A stretch of DNA of 64,000 bases from Methylophilus sp. 13 (GTDB lineage Bacteria > Pseudomonadota > Gammaproteobacteria > Burkholderiales > Methylophilaceae), in the NCBI RefSeq assembly GCF_015354335.1, contig NZ_JADKYR010000003.1, forward strand, positions 372,001 through 436,000. The letters run 5' to 3'. Shown one piece after another: positions 44,315 through 53,344 of this stretch; within the stretch, counting starts at the first letter, position 1; the number at the start of each line of letters is the position of its first letter. Under the pieces are notes generated by a model, which saw only the letters and a program-made list of their open reading frames with translations, was not told the DNA's origin and searched no databases. The translations under genes and the position numbers were made by a program.

Positions 44315-46219
44315 ATGCGTTCGAAAGTCATCTTAATGCAATTAATAAAATATCACTTGCTCGTTGCAGGGCTAAGTTTAATGTTCTCGGCGAGTTTGTT
44401 TGCCGCAGACAACACACTGACTTCCCTGGATGAAGTCGTAGTTACCTCCAGCAGAACACCACAATCAACCAAAACAGTCACTGGCGATATTACCGTCATT
44501 GACAGCGAAGAAATCAACAGGCTACAAGGCGGCGCTTTGGCAGATTTACTGAGACTGCAACCTGGCGTTCAAACCTACACAAATGGTGGCATGGGGACAA
44601 GTAGTAACATTTCATTACGTGGCACCAATGACAATCAACTGATTGTATTGGTTGATGGCGTGCGCATCAATTCCGGGACGACTGGTACTACCGCCTTTGA
44701 AAATATTCCCTTGGCACTCATCGAGCGGATTGAAATTCTACGTAGCCCTGCTTCTAGCCTTTATGGCTCAGATGCAATCGGCGGCGTTGTTCAGATTTTC
44801 ACGAAGCGTGGCAAAGGCAACAAAACCCATCTTTACGGCAGTGCGGGTGCCGGTAGCTATGACTCATATACTGGGAATGCTGGCTTCGATACTGCCTATA
44901 AAGCGCTAAAACTCGGTGCACAAATCAGCAATTACGACACGCGTGGGATTTCTGCAAAGAAACATCCCCCCTCTGTGATTGATAAAGATAGAGATGGATA
45001 TTACAACTTTAGCAGTTCGACATACGCAAATCTGACATTCGCACCCGGCCACTCCTTGGGAATACACTACCTGGAAAGCAAAGGGCATAATGAATACGAT
45101 AATGCTTATGCGGGCGGCAACTATCTGGAACGTCATCAACAAGGCTATGGTGTTGCACTCAAAAACGCGATGACTGAGCACTGGAACAGCAAATTAGAGT
45201 ACAACATTGGTTTTGACCGATCATTTAGCGTCAGTAGCGCAACGCTCAATAGCAATATTGAAACTGAACAACGCCAACTATCCTGGCAACACGACTATAG
45301 CCTCACTCATGGGACTTTTACTTTCGCTTATGACAGGCTGGAACAAGATGTATTAACTCAATCGAATGGCAGCAACTTGCTGAAGAGGAATCGCAACAAT
45401 AATGCCTTTGTTTTAGGCTACGTGGGTAGCTTTGAAGCACACAGCACTCAACTGTCACTGCGAAAAGATTACAACAGTCAGTTTGGCAATTACACAACGG
45501 GCGGCCTCGGTTATGGTTATGCTTTATCCCCAGAATGGCGCTTAACTGCCCAGTATGGCTCATCCTTTAGAGCACCAACCTTTAACCAACTATATTATCC
45601 AAGCTTTGGCAATGCCAACCTGCCCTCAGAAAAAGCAGACAATATTGAGGCCAGCGCTCGATACCAAGGTCAAACATTACAAGCCAAGCTGACAGTGTTT
45701 GATAACCATATTCGCAACTTTATTCAAACCCTCAACTCAGGTTGCCCAGCTGGATTCAGCAATGGTTGTGCAATCAATGCCGGCAAGGTAGAAGTGCAAG
45801 GTATCACGTTGGAAGGCAGTCTACCGATTGCTGAGCAATGGCTAGTCACAGCCAATGCGACAGTGCAGTCACCGCGTAGTGATGCCACTGATAATCTTTT
45901 GGCGAGGCGCGCTCAGCGTTATGGCAATTTTATCCTCCAGTACAAATCAGGACCATGGAACTGGGACAGCGAAGTTTCAGCTTCATCAATGCGTTACGAC
46001 GATGCCGCAAACCAATTCCGCTTAAGTGGCTATGCGCTCTTGAATACAACTTTGGGGTATCAAATAAACCCTCACTGGAAACTGCAAATTAGAGCAAATA
46101 ATATCTTGGACAAAGACTATGCGCTTGCATCAACTAAAACCGTTTCAAGACCCAACAACCCTTATTACAACTCCATGGGCTCAAATGTTTTTATCAGCCT
46201 TAACTACGACCTGAAGTAA
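44315..46219 (+). CDS. btuB: TonB-dependent vitamin B12 receptor, BtuB-like (second copy)
   Basis: A 634-residue receptor with the same layout as its left neighbour: signal peptide, TonB box in LDEVVVTSSRTP, plug with IEILRSPASSLYGSDAIGGV, and barrel ending FISLNYDLK. It contains SGCPAGFSNGCAINAG, a two-Cys loop absent from the first copy. ATG 44315 is used; ATG 44336 is also possible. The pair looks like an old tandem duplication. A long hairpin follows the stop. Confidence 0.92.
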   Translation: MRSKVILMQLIKYHLLVAGLSLMFSASLFAADNTLTSLDEVVVTSSRTPQSTKTVTGDITVIDSEEINRLQGGALADLLRLQPGVQTYTNGGMGTSSNISLRGTNDNQLIVLVDGVRINSGTTGTTAFENIPLALIERIEILRSPASSLYGSDAIGGVVQIFTKRGKGNKTHLYGSAGAGSYDSYTGNAGFDTAYKALKLGAQISNYDTRGISAKKHPPSVIDKDRDGYYNFSSSTYANLTFAPGHSLGIHYLESKGHNEYDNAYAGGNYLERHQQGYGVALKNAMTEHWNSKLEYNIGFDRSFSVSSATLNSNIETEQRQLSWQHDYSLTHGTFTFAYDRLEQDVLTQSNGSNLLKRNRNNNAFVLGYVGSFEAHSTQLSLRKDYNSQFGNYTTGGLGYGYALSPEWRLTAQYGSSFRAPTFNQLYYPSFGNANLPSEKADNIEASARYQGQTLQAKLTVFDNHIRNFIQTLNSGCPAGFSNGCAINAGKVEVQGITLEGSLPIAEQWLVTANATVQSPRSDATDNLLARRAQRYGNFILQYKSGPWNWDSEVSASSMRYDDAANQFRLSGYALLNTTLGYQINPHWKLQIRANNILDKDYALASTKTVSRPNNPYYNSMGSNVFISLNYDLK

Positions 46220-46229
46220 CTCAGGAAAA

Positions 46230-46271
46230 GTGGATTTTGCCCAAGCCCGTGCGAATTGGGCTAAAATCCAC
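46230..46271 (+). terminator. Long hairpin between receptors and btuM-cob operon
   Basis: GTGGATTTTGCCCAA (46230-46244) pairs with TTGGGCTAAAATCCAC (46256-46271) over 15 bases with one bulge. There is no T run, so it may be a weak terminator, an attenuator or a 3'-end stabiliser. TATAAT at 46276-46281 right after it may be the -10 of a promoter for the next operon. Confidence 0.5.
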
Positions 46272-46306
46272 GTCTTATAATTAACCTTAATTTTGGAGTC
46301 GTTGGC

Positions 46307-46876
46307 ATGCCACGTAACCTTTCAACTCAGTCTCTGGCAATTGGCTTTCTCATTGCCTTGATGGTCATTATCACGCGTGGTCATCATTTTGCTTCGATTG
46401 ATTTTTTACCGAGCGCTTCTTATGCAGCGTTTTTTATCGCGGGTTATTACCTGCGCTCAACGCTGGTGTTTGTGGCCTTGCTGGGATTGTGTGCTGCGCT
46501 GGATATGGCAGCCATCACCTGGGGCGGTGTGAGTAATTTCTGCGTGACCCCTGCTTATGGCTTTTTGTTGCCGGCTTATGGCAGCATGTGGCTGGCTGGC
46601 CGTTGGACTGCGTCGAACACCACCTGGCAATTAAGCAGCCTGTTCAAGCTGACAGGGGCGGTATTGGTGGGATCTGTGCTTGCTGAGCTGTTTTCCAGCG
46701 GTGGGTTTTACTTCTTTGGTGGCCGCTATGCCGAACCGACCCTGGTTGAGTTTGGCGCGCGTCTGGTCAAATACTTCCCGAAACAAATTGAAGCGATTGC
46801 ATTTTGGGTTGTGGTTGCAGTGATTGCACATGTGGCATTTGGCCTGGCCAAGCGCTCCGTGCGCGAAAACGCTTAA
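46307..46876 (+). CDS. btuM: BtuM-like inner-membrane cobalamin transport and processing protein
   Basis: A 189-residue membrane protein with about six helices. The pattern fits BtuM, the vitamin-B12 ECF-type S-component known from Thiobacillus denitrificans, whose single Cys binds the cobalt and removes cyanide. Here Cys79 lies in WGGVSNFCVTPAYGF, with His26/27, Asp66, Tyr84 and Arg152 at positions I recall as conserved. It starts the run into cobO-cbiA-bluB, which supports a B12 role. No ECF energising module is in the window. The name rests on recalled family features and context. Confidence 0.72.
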   Translation: MPRNLSTQSLAIGFLIALMVIITRGHHFASIDFLPSASYAAFFIAGYYLRSTLVFVALLGLCAALDMAAITWGGVSNFCVTPAYGFLLPAYGSMWLAGRWTASNTTWQLSSLFKLTGAVLVGSVLAELFSSGGFYFFGGRYAEPTLVEFGARLVKYFPKQIEAIAFWVVVAVIAHVAFGLAKRSVRENA

Positions 46877-46888
46877 GTATTCCGCACC

Positions 46889-47494
46889 ATGGAAACCAAT
46901 GATCGCGACAGTCGCCACAAGGCGCGCATGATCCGCAAAAAAGCGGTCATTGACGAAAAAATCGAGCAGGCCAACCAAGAAAAGGGCCTGCTACTCATCC
47001 TCACAGGCAACGGCAAAGGCAAAAGCTCTTCTGCCTTTGGCATGGTGGCCCGCTCGCTGGGCCACGGCATGCGTGTTGGTGTCGCCCAATTCATCAAAGG
47101 CCGTTCAGATACGGGCGAAGAAGCCTTTTTTCGCCAGCATCCTGCTGTCACCTGGCATGTGCTGGGCGAAGGCTTTACCTGGAACACACAAGACCGCCAA
47201 CGCGACACCGAAACCGCCATGCGTGGCTGGCAGATTGTGGCCGGGATGCTGCAAGACCCGGCCATTCAGCTGGTGGTGCTGGATGAGCTCACCTACACCT
47301 TCAAATATGGCTACCTCGATGAACAAATGGTGTTGGATGCCATCGCCAAACGCCCACCCATGCAACATGTGGTCATCACTGGCCGCGGCGCTTCCGAGGC
47401 ATTGAGAAACGCTGCCGATACGGTGTCTGAACTGATGGATGTCAAGCATGCCTGGCGTGCAGGCATCAAGGCCCAGGCCGGGATAGATCTGTAA
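46889..47494 (+). CDS. cobO: Cob(I)yrinic acid a,c-diamide adenosyltransferase
   Basis: A 201-residue CobO/BtuR enzyme that adds the 5'-deoxyadenosyl group from ATP to reduced corrinoids. The P-loop GNGKGKSS, the VGVAQFIKG segment and LDELTYTFKYGYL are typical. It works in both salvage and synthesis and supplies adenosylcobalamin for enzymes such as EutBC. The stop overlaps the cbiA start (TAATG). Confidence 0.96.
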   Translation: METNDRDSRHKARMIRKKAVIDEKIEQANQEKGLLLILTGNGKGKSSSAFGMVARSLGHGMRVGVAQFIKGRSDTGEEAFFRQHPAVTWHVLGEGFTWNTQDRQRDTETAMRGWQIVAGMLQDPAIQLVVLDELTYTFKYGYLDEQMVLDAIAKRPPMQHVVITGRGASEALRNAADTVSELMDVKHAWRAGIKAQAGIDL

Positions 47495-48795
47495 TGCAAG
47501 CAACGGCGGCAAGCTGCCGAGCCATGTTAATGGCGGCCCCGGCGTCTGGGCAAGGCAAAACCATGGCTACCGCGGCATTGGCGCGCGTGTACCGCAACCG
47601 CGGCTTACGCGTGCAGGCTTTCAAATGCGGGCCGGACTTTATCGACGGCATGATTCTGCAAGTGGCAACTGGCAAGCCAGTGTATAACCTGGACCTTGGC
47701 ATGTGTGGTGAAGCCGATGCACAACGGCTGCTGCACAAGGCCGCCCAAGACAATGACGTGATTCTGCTCGAAGGGGTGATGGGGCTATATGATGGCAAGC
47801 CTTCATGCGCCGATATTGCCGAGCGCTTTGGCATCCCTGTCGCACTGGTGCTTAATGCCAAAGCCATGGCACAGACCTGTGCCGCGGTTGCCTATGGTTT
47901 GTATGGCTTTCGGCCCGCCCTGCAGCGCGCCGGAGTGATTGCCAACCAGGTCGGCAGCGAGGGTCATGCCAATATGATTAAAGAAGCACTCCCCACGGAC
48001 ATCCCCTGGCTGGGTGCCATGAAATATGACACGCAACTGAGCTTGCCAGAGCGCCATCTGGGCTTGCATCTTGCTCAGGAAATCACGGACATAGACCAGC
48101 GCATAGAAGCCGCTGCGCAACTGCTGGGGCAAGACATGCCATTGCCGCCGAGCGTGCAGTTTGCCGCACCCGAACAGCAGGCGATAACACCATTATTGCA
48201 AGGCAAAACCATTGCCGTGGCTAAAGATGCTGCCTTCTGTTTCACATATCAGGCCAATCTGGATCTGCTACAGACACTAGGCGCACAGATTGCATTTTTT
48301 TCACCCTTGCACGATACGCAATTACCGGCTGCGGATGCTTACTGGCTGCCGGGTGGCTACCCGGAATTGCATCTGGAGCGACTGCAACACAACCACAGCA
48401 TGCGTGAAGGTTTACGCGCAGCCGCCGAATCAGGCAAACCCATATTGGCCGAATGTGGCGGCATGCTGGCACTCGGTGAAACACTAAATGGACAACCCGC
48501 CTTCGGCCTGCTCCCCGGCAGCGCCGCGCTTCAGCCCAGATTGCAAGGCCTGGGCACGCAGCATGCAACCTTTTCAGCGGCTGACAACAGCGCAACTGGC
48601 GATGACGCGACGACGATAGGCGCGCACACTTTTCACTATGCCCGCTTTGACACCGACTTGCCGGTCATTGCGCAAGGCAAAGGTAAATATGGCGCTGGCG
48701 AGCCGGTCTATCGCCATCAATCCATCACTGCCAGCTTTTTGCACTTTTACTTTCCGTCTAACCCGGCACTGGCCGCACAATTTTTCATGCCATGA
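47494..48795 (+). CDS. cbiA: Cobyrinic acid a,c-diamide synthase
   Basis: A 433-residue glutamine-dependent amidase of the CbiA/CobB family that amidates the a and c side chains of cobyrinic acid. The N-terminal DTBS-like ATPase has the P-loop APASGQGKT, and the C-terminal glutaminase has its Cys in AECGGMLAL near residue 321. It would be unnecessary for plain cobinamide salvage, so it implies either ring synthesis elsewhere or use of early corrinoid precursors. Overlaps cobO and bluB. Confidence 0.95.
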   Translation: MQATAASCRAMLMAAPASGQGKTMATAALARVYRNRGLRVQAFKCGPDFIDGMILQVATGKPVYNLDLGMCGEADAQRLLHKAAQDNDVILLEGVMGLYDGKPSCADIAERFGIPVALVLNAKAMAQTCAAVAYGLYGFRPALQRAGVIANQVGSEGHANMIKEALPTDIPWLGAMKYDTQLSLPERHLGLHLAQEITDIDQRIEAAAQLLGQDMPLPPSVQFAAPEQQAITPLLQGKTIAVAKDAAFCFTYQANLDLLQTLGAQIAFFSPLHDTQLPAADAYWLPGGYPELHLERLQHNHSMREGLRAAAESGKPILAECGGMLALGETLNGQPAFGLLPGSAALQPRLQGLGTQHATFSAADNSATGDDATTIGAHTFHYARFDTDLPVIAQGKGKYGAGEPVYRHQSITASFLHFYFPSNPALAAQFFMP

Positions 48796-49466
48796 GCTTT
48801 GCCTATTCAGATGCCGACAAAGCGGCGATATACAAGGTAATTACCGAGCGACGCGATATGCGGCATTTTTTGCCCACGCCTATCGCCCCCGAGTTATTGC
48901 AGAAATTACTGCAAGCCGCCCATCACGCGCCCAGTGTCGGCCTGATGCAGCCATGGCGGTTTATCCGCATCAGCGATGTCACATTGCGAAAAGCCATCCA
49001 CACGCTGGTCGATGAAGAACGCAAACTCACGGCCCAGGCCATCGGCGAAGTTGAAGACACGGCGCGCATGGCCGAGTTTATGCGCCTCAAAGTGGAAGGC
49101 ATTCTGGACTGTGGCGAGGTGCTGGTCGCCACCTTGTGCGACCAGCGTGAAAAACACATTTTTGGCCGCCGCACATTGCCAGAAATGGACCTGGCCTCGG
49201 TCAGCTGTGCGATTCAAAACTTGTGGCTGGCGGCGCGTGCCGAAGGCATAGGCTTGGGTTGGGTCAGCCTGTTTGACCCGCACCAACTGGCGCAATTATT
49301 GAATCTGCCCGAGGGCGCCAAACCAGTCGCCATTTTATGCTTGGGCTATGTGAATACGTTTTACAAATCGCCCATGCTGGTGGAAGAAGGCTGGACGACA
49401 GAAAAACCGCTCGCTGACATGCTGATGGAAAATGGCTGGCAACCTCACGAAAGCACACAAACATGA
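48792..49466 (+). CDS. bluB: 5,6-Dimethylbenzimidazole synthase BluB
   Basis: A 224-residue nitroreductase-fold enzyme that turns reduced FMN and oxygen into dimethylbenzimidazole, the lower ligand of B12. RRDMRHFLPTPI, HHAPSVGLMQPWRFI and GLGWVSLFDP are the family blocks. Oxygen dependence fits an aerobic host. ATGA overlaps join it to cbiA and to the binding-protein gene. Confidence 0.96.
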   Translation: MSFAYSDADKAAIYKVITERRDMRHFLPTPIAPELLQKLLQAAHHAPSVGLMQPWRFIRISDVTLRKAIHTLVDEERKLTAQAIGEVEDTARMAEFMRLKVEGILDCGEVLVATLCDQREKHIFGRRTLPEMDLASVSCAIQNLWLAARAEGIGLGWVSLFDPHQLAQLLNLPEGAKPVAILCLGYVNTFYKSPMLVEEGWTTEKPLADMLMENGWQPHESTQT

Positions 49467-50266
49467 AGCGCTGGCCACAACGCATCGTCTGCCTGACCAC
49501 CGAAACGGTGGAGGTACTGTACCTGCTGGGTGAGCAGGACCGTATTGTCGGTATTTCCGGCTTTACCACGCGCCCGGCCATCGCCCGCAAAGAGAAGCCA
49601 AAGATCAGTGCCTTTACCAGCGCCAATATTGAAAAAATCCTGGCGCTGCAGCCTGACCTGGTGCTGTGCTTCTCTAACTTGCAGGCTGATATCGCGGCCT
49701 CACTGATCAAAGCCGGTTGCCAGGTGCATGTGTTTAACCAGCGCAGCCTGGATGAAACACTGCAGATGATACTCACCGTCGGTAATCTGGTCGGGGCCAG
49801 CGAAAAAGCAGAAGATTTAGTAGCACGCTACCAGGCACAATTGGGGGCAGCACGCCAGCAGACAGCCAGTTGGCCGCGCAAACCCAAGGTCTATTTTGAA
49901 GAGTGGGATGAACCCATGATGTGCAGCATCCGCTGGGCGGCTGAATTGATTGAAGCCGCCGGAGGCGAAGATTGCTTCCCAGAACTCAGCGCCTTTCATA
50001 GCGCACGTGACCGCACAGTCACGGCAGAACAAGTGCTGGCCAGACAACCGGATATCATCATCGGCTCCTGGTGCGGTAAGAAATTCCAGCCGGAAAAAGT
50101 CAAAGCCCGCCCAGGCTGGCAAGCCATGCCTGCGATCCGCGACGGGCATGTGTACGAAATCAAGTCGGTCGATATTCTGCAACCTGGGCCAGCTTTGTTT
50201 AGCGAAGGCCTGGTGCAATTGCAAACCATTATTCAACGCTGGCAACAACAAGGGGGGCACGCATGA
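49463..50266 (+). CDS. BtuF-like cobalamin-binding protein without signal peptide
   Basis: A 267-residue protein with the BtuF/FhuD-type binding fold: RIVCLTTETVEVLYLLGEQD at the start, PDLVLCFSN in the first lobe and WAAELIEAAGGEDCF in the second. Its start overlaps the bluB stop and the first residues KRWPQR already belong to the fold, so there is no room for a signal peptide. It is therefore probably cytoplasmic, or exported in an unknown manner. No BtuCD genes are nearby. A corrinoid-handling role is inferred from the operon. Confidence 0.87.
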   Translation: MKRWPQRIVCLTTETVEVLYLLGEQDRIVGISGFTTRPAIARKEKPKISAFTSANIEKILALQPDLVLCFSNLQADIAASLIKAGCQVHVFNQRSLDETLQMILTVGNLVGASEKAEDLVARYQAQLGAARQQTASWPRKPKVYFEEWDEPMMCSIRWAAELIEAAGGEDCFPELSAFHSARDRTVTAEQVLARQPDIIIGSWCGKKFQPEKVKARPGWQAMPAIRDGHVYEIKSVDILQPGPALFSEGLVQLQTIIQRWQQQGGHA

Positions 50267-50787
50267 CTACGCACCTGATTTTAGGCGGGGCACGCAGCGG
50301 CAAAAGCGCTTATGCCGAGCGGCTGGCCTCGGCACTTGAATGCCCGGTCACCTATATCGCGACGGCCCAAGTCTACGATGACGAGTTTGCCAAACGCGTG
50401 GAACATCACAAAACCCGCCGTCCGCCTTACTGGGGATTGGTCGAAGCGCCATTCAACCTCGGGCAGACCTTGCTAGACAACGACGCACCAGATACCTGCC
50501 TGATTGTCGATTGTTTAACCTTGTGGCTGGCGCAATGCATCTGCCCGGACTGCGACAAACCGGAACGCTTGGACTGGCAGGCAGAAAAACAGGCGCTGCT
50601 GGCGGCCTTGCCGCAATTGCAAGCACACGTATTTTTAGTGAGCAACGAGGTCGGCATGGGCATTGTGCCCTTGGGTGAAATCAACCGCCAGTTTCAGGAT
50701 GAACAAGGTCGCCTCAACCAGCACGTGGCAGCGGTTGCAAACCACGTTAGTTTTATTGCCGCAGGCTTGCCATTAACGCTTAAATAA
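50263..50787 (+). CDS. cobU: Adenosylcobinamide kinase / adenosylcobinamide-phosphate guanylyltransferase
   Basis: A 174-residue bifunctional CobU/CobP that phosphorylates adenosylcobinamide and then couples GMP to it. The P-loop is GGARSGKS, the guanylylated His lies in VEHHKTRRP, and the conserved end part is VSNEVGMGIVPLGEINRQF. An ATGA overlap links it to the BtuF-like gene. Confidence 0.96.
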   Translation: MTTHLILGGARSGKSAYAERLASALECPVTYIATAQVYDDEFAKRVEHHKTRRPPYWGLVEAPFNLGQTLLDNDAPDTCLIVDCLTLWLAQCICPDCDKPERLDWQAEKQALLAALPQLQAHVFLVSNEVGMGIVPLGEINRQFQDEQGRLNQHVAAVANHVSFIAAGLPLTLK

Positions 50788-50801
50788 CAAGAAAGACCTG
50801 T

Positions 50802-51617
50802 ATGAAAAGATTGTCCCTCGCCCTGCTCGCTTTAGTCACCGCTTTGGCTGCCGAGGCGCATGTGCCCTTTTTAAAACCTAACCAGTTCAATGTGACGCAT
50901 CATCGGCTAACCATTGAATCTGCGTTTACCGAGTTTCCATTCCAGGCCGACTTCGCCATGGACTCGCCTAACTTCACCATCACGTCCCCTGCCGGCGAAG
51001 TGACTGCCATCAAACCGATCGCCAAAACCAAGGCGGCGGTGTATCTGGAGCCCGAATTAAAAGAAGAAGGCACTTACCGCATCAGCACCGGGCAGCGTGT
51101 CGGCCCGGTTTACAAAGCCGTCGAGACGCCGGATAAAAAACTGTATTTTGCGGCAGATATGAAACGGGTTAGCGGCAAGCCGACCACCATGAACTATTAC
51201 AGTTATGCCGACACTTATATTTTCAAAGGACAACAGAAATACAAACCTGTGCCTTTAAACAAAGGCCTGGAAATTATCCCCTTGGCCTCGCCCAATGGTG
51301 TGCAATTAGGGGGTGAACTCAGCTTGCAAGTCCTCGAACATGGCAAGCCGGTGCCTAATGCACGCATTATCGTGGTTACCGATAACGAGCACTTTAGCAA
51401 GCGCCGCATGGAAGACCTTTACGATGTTGAAAACGTCAGACCGTCCAACCTCCATGCCAATCAGCAAGGTGAGTTTACCTTCAAACCACAAAAAGCCGGG
51501 TTGAATTTCCTGTTTGTGACGGTGCATCACCAGCTCAATGAAAACCTGTGGGAAAGCCTGAATGCTTCGCTGACGCTGGAAGTGAATTTACCGCCAGAGA
51601 CGGCAAACAAGCCTTAA
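50802..51617 (+). CDS. DUF4198 domain-containing periplasmic protein
   Basis: A 271-residue exported protein: signal peptide (1-19, ending AAEA) followed by a beta-rich DUF4198 body starting HVPFLKPNQF. DUF4198 proteins often stand beside nickel or cobalt uptake systems, and the N-terminal His after cleavage could bind metal. In this cobalamin operon, 15 bases after cobU, a cobalt-related role is a fair guess but not shown. Confidence 0.82.
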   Translation: MKRLSLALLALVTALAAEAHVPFLKPNQFNVTHHRLTIESAFTEFPFQADFAMDSPNFTITSPAGEVTAIKPIAKTKAAVYLEPELKEEGTYRISTGQRVGPVYKAVETPDKKLYFAADMKRVSGKPTTMNYYSYADTYIFKGQQKYKPVPLNKGLEIIPLASPNGVQLGGELSLQVLEHGKPVPNARIIVVTDNEHFSKRRMEDLYDVENVRPSNLHANQQGEFTFKPQKAGLNFLFVTVHHQLNENLWESLNASLTLEVNLPPETANKP

Positions 51618-51650
51618 AATGACTGCTTTCAGGCATTGAAGGGAAACAGC

Positions 51651-51869
51651 ATGCAAACGACGACTTTTGAACTGAGAGGCGAATACATCGCACTCTGTGA
51701 CTTGCTCAAACTCGAAGGGGTAGCCGACAGTGGCGGTCAGGGTAAGTCTATGGTGGCGGAAGGATTGATCAAGGTTGATGGCGAAATTGAACGCCGAAAA
51801 ACCGCCAAAATCCGCGCCGGGCAAGTGGTGCAGGCGTTTGAACAGACCATCCAGGTCGTGGCTGCTTAA
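51651..51869 (+). CDS. RNA-binding S4 domain protein
   Basis: A 72-residue stand-alone S4 domain: [20 protein letters not shown], then [20 protein letters not shown]. YbcJ-type proteins like this bind structured RNA, perhaps ribosomal. AAGGGAAACAG supports ATG 51651; the TTG at 51636 is less likely. Its last bases overlap the 3' end of cobQ on the other strand, so it seems unrelated to B12. Confidence 0.9.
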   Translation: MQTTTFELRGEYIALCDLLKLEGVADSGGQGKSMVAEGLIKVDGEIERRKTAKIRAGQVVQAFEQTIQVVAA

Positions 51870-53344
51870 TCTGGCTTAAAGTCTTGCGGCAGATAAGCCG
51901 CCAGCGCGGACCAGTTGAAGTTCTGCTGCACACTGTCTGCCAATTTTTCCAGGCTCTGCTCACGCAATTGCGTGTAATCGTAAGCTACTTGCTCAGACAA
52001 ACCAGCCCATTGTAACCAGGCAGCGCAAGCTTGCGGATGGTCAAACAGGCCATGGATATAACTGCCTGCCACCTGGCCATCTTCGGATAACGCCCCCTCT
52101 GCCTGGCCACTCAGCAGATGCACCGGGCGTGCTAATGCCCGTCCGGTACTGACGCCCATATGAATTTCATAGCCTTGCAATTGGGCATTGGCAAACGCCA
52201 ACTGACCTGACACCTGCTTGAGCTGTTTGTGCGCCTCAAGGGTGGTTTCCATTTCCAGCCAGCCCAAGCCGGCACTACTGCCTATCTCGCCCTCCAGCCC
52301 TAGTGGATCATGCAATTGCTGGCCCAGCATCTGAAAGCCACCGCAAATGCCCAGCACTTTGCCACCATAACGCAAATGGCGCGCGATCCGTGGCTCCCAG
52401 CCATGTTCACGCAAGGCCGCCAGGTCACCGCGTACATTTTTGCTACCAGGCAGGATGATAAGATCAGCCGCCGGCATCTCTTCACTCAACCGCACAAATC
52501 TGAGATCGACCTGCGGGTGCAAACGCAAGGCATCAAAATCAGTATGGTTGGCGATATGCGGCAATACGGGCACGACGATGGTCAACTGTATGTCTGATTT
52601 GCGTGCGCTTGTGGTGGCTACCGCATCTTCGGCTTCCAGATGCAAGTCATGCATATAAGGCAACACGCCGATCACAGGTTTGCCAGTGCGTTGCTCCAGC
52701 CAATCCAGCCCCGGTTGCAGCAAGGCAAGATCGCCGCGGAATTTATTAATCACAAACCCGACCACTCTGGCCTGTTCGCTTTCAGATAACAACGCCAGCG
52801 TGCCAACCAGGTGCGCGAATACGCCCCCCTTATCAATATCGGCGACCAGAATCACCGGGCAATCCACCGCTTCGGCAAAGCCCATATTGGCAATATCGTT
52901 AGCGCGCAGATTGATTTCAGCCGGGCTGCCCGCCCCTTCTACCACGATGCAGCCATATTGCTGCTGCAAGCGCTGGTAGGATTGCAGCACGGCTTGCATG
53001 GCGGTCTTTTTGTAGTCGTGGTAAGTACTCGCTTCCTGGTTACCCACGACCCGGCCATGAATGATCACCTGGCAGCCAGTATCCGAGTTGGGCTTGAGCA
53101 AGACCGGGTTCATATCGGTATGTGGCGGCAATCCGCAGGCCATGGCCTGCACCGCTTGCGCACGGCCAATCTCGCCGCCGTCTTCAGTCACCGCCGCATT
53201 GAGCGCCATGTTTTGCGGCTTGAATGGCGCCACCGCCACCCCGCTGCGGTACAATACGCGGCACAATCCGGCCACCAGCGTACTTTTACCGGCATCCGAC
53301 GTGGTGCCTTGAACCATTAATGTTTTCACTGCCTGCTTATCCAT
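51866..53344 (-). CDS. cobQ: Cobyric acid synthase
   Basis: A 492-residue glutamine-dependent amidase (CobQ/CbiP) that amidates side chains b, d, e and g of adenosylcobyrinic acid diamide. The P-loop is [12 protein letters not shown] and the glutaminase Cys lies in [10 protein letters not shown] near residue 333, with the partner His near SYIHGLFDH. It is the only gene of this part on the minus strand, and its first 25 bases overlap the start region of cbiB. Confidence 0.96.
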   Translation of the reverse strand: MDKQAVKTLMVQGTTSDAGKSTLVAGLCRVLYRSGVAVAPFKPQNMALNAAVTEDGGEIGRAQAVQAMACGLPPHTDMNPVLLKPNSDTGCQVIIHGRVVGNQEASTYHDYKKTAMQAVLQSYQRLQQQYGCIVVEGAGSPAEINLRANDIANMGFAEAVDCPVILVADIDKGGVFAHLVGTLALLSESEQARVVGFVINKFRGDLALLQPGLDWLEQRTGKPVIGVLPYMHDLHLEAEDAVATTSARKSDIQLTIVVPVLPHIANHTDFDALRLHPQVDLRFVRLSEEMPAADLIILPGSKNVRGDLAALREHGWEPRIARHLRYGGKVLGICGGFQMLGQQLHDPLGLEGEIGSSAGLGWLEMETTLEAHKQLKQVSGQLAFANAQLQGYEIHMGVSTGRALARPVHLLSGQAEGALSEDGQVAGSYIHGLFDHPQACAAWLQWAGLSEQVAYDYTQLREQSLEKLADSVQQNFNWSALAAYLPQDFKPD

